Origin: Micromonospora pattaloongensis
GTDB lineage: Bacteria > Actinomycetota > Actinomycetes > Mycobacteriales > Micromonosporaceae
Length of the DNA stretch: 64,000 bases
Direction of reading: 5' to 3'
NCBI RefSeq assembly: GCF_900107255.1
Contig: NZ_FNPH01000001.1
Span: 620,001 to 684,000, forward strand
Shown here piece by piece: positions 60,382 through 64,000 of this stretch (position 1 is the first letter of the stretch; every line of letters begins with the position of its first letter). Below the pieces are notes generated by a model. The model did not search any database. It was not told the origin of the DNA and saw only the letters and a program-made list of their open reading frames with translations. A program made the position numbers and the translations under genes.

Positions 60382-61365
60382 GTGGCGCTGACCACGACGC
60401 CCAACCCGACACCGAGCGCTGACGGCACCGCCGCGGCCCCCGCCACGCCACGCGGGTCGAGCCGGGTCCGCCAACGCGAGGGTCTGGCGGGGTACGTCTT
60501 CCTGTCGCCCTGGCTCATCGGCCTGATGGCCATCACGGCGATCCCCATGCTCCTGTCGCTCTACCTGAGCTTCACCAACTACGACGTCCTCACCCCCTGG
60601 TCGGAGGTCGAGTGGGTCGGGCTCGCCCACTACGAGCGGATGTTCACCAGCGACCCGTCCTACTGGCACGCGGTCTCCGTCACGCTGTCGTTCGCGCTGA
60701 TCGCCGTACCGCTGAAGCTGGCCGCGGCGCTCGGCGTCGCCCTGCTACTCAACCGCGCCTGGCGCGGCGTCGGCCTGTTCCGCGGCCTGTTCTACCTGCC
60801 GTCGCTGCTCGGCGGCAGCGTCGCGCTCGCCATCGTCTGGGTCAACATGTTCAACCGCGACGGCGCCTTCAACTCGTTCCTGAGCCTGTTCGGGATCGAG
60901 GGCAAGCCCTGGGTGAACGACCCCGACTGGGCGCTGGAGACGCTGATGGTGCTCGCCATCTGGCAGTTCGGCGCGCCGATGGTCATCTTCCTGGCCGGGC
61001 TCAAGCAGGTGCCGACCGAGCTGTACGAAGCCGCGTCCGTCGACGGCGCCGGCACGTGGCGGCAGTTCGTCAACGTCACGCTGCCGATGCTCTCGCCGGT
61101 CATCTTCTTCAACCTGGTGCTGGAGACCATCAACGGCTTTCAGGGCTTCACCGCGGCGTTCGTGCTCAGCAACGGCACCGGCGGCCCGGTCGACTCCACC
61201 CTGATGTACACGCTGAACCTCTACATCACGGGCTTCACCGAGCTGGAGATGGGCTACGCCTCCGCGATGGCCTGGGTCTTCCTGCTCGCCATCGCGCTGA
61301 TCACGATCGCGCTCTTCAGCACCGGCCGCTTCTGGGTGCACTACTCTGACGGGGAGGACCGGTGA
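60382..61365 (+). CDS. CUT1 sugar ABC permease, MalF type
   Basis: 327 residues from GTG 60382 with GGAGAGGAG upstream. Six spans follow an extended polar N-terminus. The cytoplasmic EAA loop is EAASVDGAGTWRQFVNVTLPMLSP, the ATPase-contact motif EAA---G---------I-LP. It ends MAWVFLLAIALITIALFSTGRFWVHYSDGEDR. It forms the channel with the MalG-type partner; its TGA overlaps the partner start (TGATG). Confidence 0.95.
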   Translation: MALTTTPNPTPSADGTAAAPATPRGSSRVRQREGLAGYVFLSPWLIGLMAITAIPMLLSLYLSFTNYDVLTPWSEVEWVGLAHYERMFTSDPSYWHAVSVTLSFALIAVPLKLAAALGVALLLNRAWRGVGLFRGLFYLPSLLGGSVALAIVWVNMFNRDGAFNSFLSLFGIEGKPWVNDPDWALETLMVLAIWQFGAPMVIFLAGLKQVPTELYEAASVDGAGTWRQFVNVTLPMLSPVIFFNLVLETINGFQGFTAAFVLSNGTGGPVDSTLMYTLNLYITGFTELEMGYASAMAWVFLLAIALITIALFSTGRFWVHYSDGEDR

Positions 61366-62240
61366 TGGTCGCGCAGACACCGACGGTGCCCCGCCGCCGC
61401 TCCGGGCTCGGCCGGCAGGTCGTCCGACTGACGATCCTGACCGCCATCCTCGCCGCCGTGCTCTACCCGCTGTTCTGGATGATCGGGACGTCGTTCAAGT
61501 CCCAAGAGGAGATCGTCAACAACATCGGGCTGCTGCCGGAGACGTTCACCCCGGGCAACTTCAGCGACGGCTGGAACAACTTCGACGTCAGCTTCGGCCG
61601 GTTCTTCCTCAACAGCGCGATGATCAGCCTGCTGACCGTGGTGGGCAACGCCGTCTCCTGCCTGCTGGCGGCGTACGCCTTCGCCCGGCTGCGGTTCCGG
61701 CTGCGCGGGTTCTGGTTCGCCATCATGATCGGAACGCTGCTGCTCCCCGGCCACGTGCTGATCGTGCCGCAGTACATCCTGTTCCGCACGTTCGGCTGGG
61801 TCGGCAGCGACTGGCCGTACCTGCCGCTGCTGGTGCCGCAGTTCCTCGCCACCGAGGCGTTCTTCGTCTTCCTGATGGTCCAGTTCATGCGGGGAATCCC
61901 CCGCGAGCTGGACGAGGCAGCCAAGATCGACGGCGCCAGCGCGTACGGCATCTTCCGGCACGTCATCCTGCCGCTCAGCCGGCCGGCGCTGGTCACCACC
62001 GCGATCTTCTCGTTCATCTGGACCTGGAACGACTTCTTCCGACAGCTCGTGTTCCTCTCCGACCTGTCCGACTACACCGTCCCGGTGGCGCTGACCCTGT
62101 TCATCGACTCCACCAGCCAGAGCGCGGTGGGACCGATGTTCGCGATGTCGCTGCTGTCGCTGCTCCCGGTGTTCCTGTTCTTCGTCGCGTTCCAGCGGAT
62201 GCTCGTCGAGGGCATCAACACCAGCGGGCTCAAAGGATGA
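61365..62240 (+). CDS. CUT1 sugar ABC permease, MalG type
   Basis: 291 residues from ATG 61365; an adjacent GTG at 61362 is possible. YPLFWMIGTSFKSQEEIV in the N-terminal region and the EAA loop DEAAKIDGASAYGIFRHVILPLSRPAL are typical of MalG. Six spans. The ribosome site GGGGAGG lies 7 nt upstream, inside the MalF gene. No ATPase gene follows; MsiK is assumed to serve it. Confidence 0.95.
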   Translation: MVAQTPTVPRRRSGLGRQVVRLTILTAILAAVLYPLFWMIGTSFKSQEEIVNNIGLLPETFTPGNFSDGWNNFDVSFGRFFLNSAMISLLTVVGNAVSCLLAAYAFARLRFRLRGFWFAIMIGTLLLPGHVLIVPQYILFRTFGWVGSDWPYLPLLVPQFLATEAFFVFLMVQFMRGIPRELDEAAKIDGASAYGIFRHVILPLSRPALVTTAIFSFIWTWNDFFRQLVFLSDLSDYTVPVALTLFIDSTSQSAVGPMFAMSLLSLLPVFLFFVAFQRMLVEGINTSGLKG

Positions 62241-62989
62241 ATCGGAGGGTCACGGCGGGGTGGTCGGTGGGTGCGCAGACGGGTCGAGCCGCGTCGTTGG
62301 CTGAGGTGCCTCGTCGTGGGCAGGCGGCCGGTCGAGCTGCGTCGTTGGCTGAGGTGCCTCGTCGTGGGCAGGCGGCCGGTCGAGCCGCGTCGTTGGCTGA
62401 GGTGCCTCGTCGTGGGCAGGACTGGCGGGACACGGTGCGCGCCGCGAGCGACCTCGCGCTGCTCGGGATCCTCACCACCGTGGCGGCGCTCGGCGTGCTG
62501 ACCGCCGGAGCCGCGGTCGCCACCGCCAGCGCCGCCGTACACCACTGGATCGAGCGGGACACCTGGCCCGGGCTGCGCCCGACGTTGCGTACCTTCGTCC
62601 GCGCGCTGCTGCCCGGCGCTGGCGCCACCGCCGTCGCCGGCGGGACGGCCGGGCTGCTCGTTCTCAACCTGGTCGCGCTCGCCCGCGGCGCGGTGCCGGG
62701 CGGTGCCGTGCTGCTCGCGGTCACCGCCGCGGTGCTCGCCGCCGCGGTCGGCTTCGCCGGGCTCACCGTCGTCGAGCTCGGCCGACGCGGCGGCCACGGC
62801 TGGCGGGGGGCCGGCCGCGCCGCGCTCCGGACGGCCGAGTCGCGACCACTCGCGCTGATCTCCGTCGCCGGCGTGCTGGCCCTGGCCGCCACGCTCGGCG
62901 CGCTGGTGCTCCCGCCGCTCACCCCGATCCTCGCCGGCCACGCCCTCTTCGCCCTGCACGCCGTGACGCGCCGGGTAGCGCCGGCATGA
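62237..62989 (+). CDS. DUF624-like membrane protein with N-terminal 16-aa repeats
   Basis: 250 residues from ATG 62237, which overlaps the MalG stop (ATGA). Residues about 16-61 are three near-identical copies of GRAASLAEVPRRGQAA, encoded by a 48-bp tandem repeat. The rest has four to five hydrophobic spans and WRDTVRAASDLALLG, TAGAAVATASAAVHHWIERD and LVVLNLVALARG-like segments, the pattern of YesL/DUF624 proteins found beside sugar ABC importers. The repeat has replaced or extended the usual short N-terminus. Role unknown; probably linked to the transporter. Confidence 0.75.
   Translation: MNRRVTAGWSVGAQTGRAASLAEVPRRGQAAGRAASLAEVPRRGQAAGRAASLAEVPRRGQDWRDTVRAASDLALLGILTTVAALGVLTAGAAVATASAAVHHWIERDTWPGLRPTLRTFVRALLPGAGATAVAGGTAGLLVLNLVALARGAVPGGAVLLAVTAAVLAAAVGFAGLTVVELGRRGGHGWRGAGRAALRTAESRPLALISVAGVLALAATLGALVLPPLTPILAGHALFALHAVTRRVAPA
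62283..62420 (+). repeat. 48-bp tandem repeat, 2.9 copies
   Basis: Units begin at 62283, 62331 and 62379 (last unit cut at 42 nt). They begin GTCGAGC and include GTTGGCTGAGGTGCCTCGTC; only one base differs between copies. 48 is divisible by three, so the repeat keeps the DUF624 frame. Near-identity implies recent expansion. Confidence 0.92.
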
Positions 62990-63061
62990 TCGCGACGATC
63001 TTGGACTTATGGTTCAGCAAACCGGACGAATGGTCGCCATAAGTCCAAGATCGTCGTGATC
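62988..63061. repeat. Long perfect-arm palindrome (TTGGACTTATGG element)
   Basis: 25-bp arms at 62988-63012 and 63037-63061 match at 24/25 positions, with core GATCTTGGACTTATGG and a 24-nt loop. It starts inside the DUF624 stop and ends 27 bp before the rlmB stop, between convergent genes. It is AT-richer than its surroundings. It may terminate both transcripts or be a mobile palindromic element. Confidence 0.88.
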
Positions 63062-63088
63062 AGGGGCGGGGCGGGCGGGGCGGGCGGG

Positions 63089-64000
63089 TCAGGCGGCCAG
63101 GCGGCGGCGGGTGACCTCGGCGAGGGTGACCGCGGCCGCGACGCTGGCGTTCAGCGACTCGACCTCGGACATCATCGGGATGCTGACCCGCAGGTCACAG
63201 GTCTCCCCGACCAGCCGGGACAGGCCGCGCCCCTCCGAGCCGACCACCACCACCAGCGGGCCGACCGCGGCCTCCAGCGAGTAGAGGTCGGTCTCGCCGT
63301 CGGCGTCCAGCCCGACCACCGTGAACCCGGCGTCCTGGCACGCCTTGAGCGCCCGCGTCATGTTGATCACCTGGCTGACCGGCACCCGGGCGGCCGCGCC
63401 CGCGCTGGTCCGCCAGGCGGTCGCGGTGATCCCCGCGGCGCGACGCTCGGGCACGAACACCCCGTGCGCGCCGAACGCCGCCGCGGAGCGGACGATCGCG
63501 CCGAGATTGCGCGGATCGGTCACCCCGTCGAGCGCGACGAGCAGCGGCGCGGCCTGCTCGGCGGCGGCGGCCACCAGGTCGTCGAAGGGCTCGTACGCGT
63601 ACGGCGGCACCTGGAGCCCGACGCCCTGGTGCAGCACGCCGCCGGTCATCCGGTCCAGCTCCGCCCGGCTGATCTCCATGATCGCGATGCCCCGGTCGGC
63701 GGCGGTGCGCACCAGCTCGTTGACCCGGTCGTCGATGTCGATGCCCTGCGCCACGTACAGCGCGGTCGCCGGCACCTGCGCGCGCAGCGCCTCCACCACC
63801 GGATTGCGCCCGACGAGCAGCTCGGGGGCGTCCTTCGGTGGCGTCGACTTGCGTCCCGGCGCGACCCGCGGCCCGGACCGGGCCGGAGCCTTGCCCCCCG
63901 TGCGGCCCACGCCGGCACGCCCGCCGCGGCCGGCGGCGACTCCCCGGGAGCCCTTGCCGGTGCCCCAGCCGCCGCCCCACGTGGTGTCCTTGGCGCCAGG
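63089..64000 (-). CDS. rlmB: 23S rRNA (guanosine-2'-O-)-methyltransferase RlmB, TrmH/SpoU family (5' end outside)
   Basis: The frame is open from TGA at 63089 to the window edge; GTG 63910 is internal to a Gly/Arg/Lys-rich N-terminal extension that continues beyond the window. The substrate-binding domain ([16 protein letters not shown]) is followed by the SpoU knot with motif 1 [20 protein letters not shown], motif 2 [14 protein letters not shown] and motif 3 [18 protein letters not shown]. It should methylate G2251-type positions of 23S rRNA. Actinobacterial homologues carry similar basic N-terminal tails. Confidence 0.94.
   Translation of the reverse strand, partial: PGAKDTTWGGGWGTGKGSRGVAAGRGGRAGVGRTGGKAPARSGPRVAPGRKSTPPKDAPELLVGRNPVVEALRAQVPATALYVAQGIDIDDRVNELVRTAADRGIAIMEISRAELDRMTGGVLHQGVGLQVPPYAYEPFDDLVAAAAEQAAPLLVALDGVTDPRNLGAIVRSAAAFGAHGVFVPERRAAGITATAWRTSAGAAARVPVSQVINMTRALKACQDAGFTVVGLDADGETDLYSLEAAVGPLVVVVGSEGRGLSRLVGETCDLRVSIPMMSEVESLNASVAAAVTLAEVTRRRLAA

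Noticed and set aside
62283..62420. Tandem repeats considered as a CRISPR array
   Set aside because: Units are contiguous 48-bp copies with no unique spacers, lie inside a coding frame, and no cas gene is nearby.

Overview
High-GC chromosomal DNA from a filamentous-type actinobacterium. Micromonosporaceae (Actinoplanes/Micromonospora-like) is my best guess. The reasons are very strong GC-ending codon use, frequent GTG starts, DUF4031/DUF3263/DUF4032 housekeeping genes, a Cdc48-like AAA ATPase, a HrcA/CIRCE-controlled groL, and a cold-shock gene and SAM-riboswitch-controlled thrC in one neighbourhood. The lineage is inference; no rRNA or phylogenetic marker was tested.

Layout. 1-10 kb: partial PrsW-type protease, HD-like protein, DUF4031, FAD-linked oxidase, glpD, a multi-spanning membrane subtilase, a tandem GNAT and a sugar MFS porter. 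10-19 kb: groL with two CIRCE operators, cold-shock gene, GNAT genes, paaN, a small HExxH protein, and thrC behind a SAM riboswitch. 19-29 kb: an ABC permease with an unusual hydrolase-TM-ABC-ATPase fusion, a Cdc48-like ATPase with a degenerate first AAA module, XRE, Nudix and DUF3263 genes, and a second ABC exporter under twin palindromic operators. 29-34 kb: an amino-sugar catabolic locus (divergent DeoR regulator; SIS isomerase/deaminase, ROK kinase, nagA, PfkB kinase). 34-42 kb: APC permease, PAP2 phosphatase, secreted trypsin-like protease, DUF4032, an RCK/ion-channel protein, a small secreted protein and two unlisted small basic ORFs with strong Shine-Dalgarno sites.

42-48 kb is accessory DNA beside an intact tRNA-Thr(TGT). 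A displaced 48-nt copy of the tRNA 3' half lies about 3 kb downstream of the tRNA 3' end in the same orientation. This is the geometry of an old tRNA-targeted genomic island. It holds a DUF1801 gene, a P-type ATPase relic and a membrane multicopper oxidase. A truncated XRE regulator and a PLP enzyme lie just outside.

48-63 kb is a coherent pectin/uronate utilisation locus. A six-gene leftward operon (Gfo/Idh, uxaC, fuconate-type dehydratase, mannitol/fructuronate reductase family, Gfo/Idh, secreted pectate lyase) diverges from a rightward unit (LacI regulator, sugar-binding lipoprotein, two CUT1 permeases, DUF624). Related palindromes sit at both promoters, one exactly in the spacer of a TTGACA-17-ATTAAT promoter. 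The importer has no ATPase of its own; msiK, next to the locus, is the likely partner. The window ends in rlmB (5' end outside).

Intergenic palindromic repeats (two copies of a TTGATCAAGGG element and one 25-bp-arm TTGGACTTATGG element) and a young 48-bp in-frame tandem repeat at the start of the DUF624 gene complete the picture.
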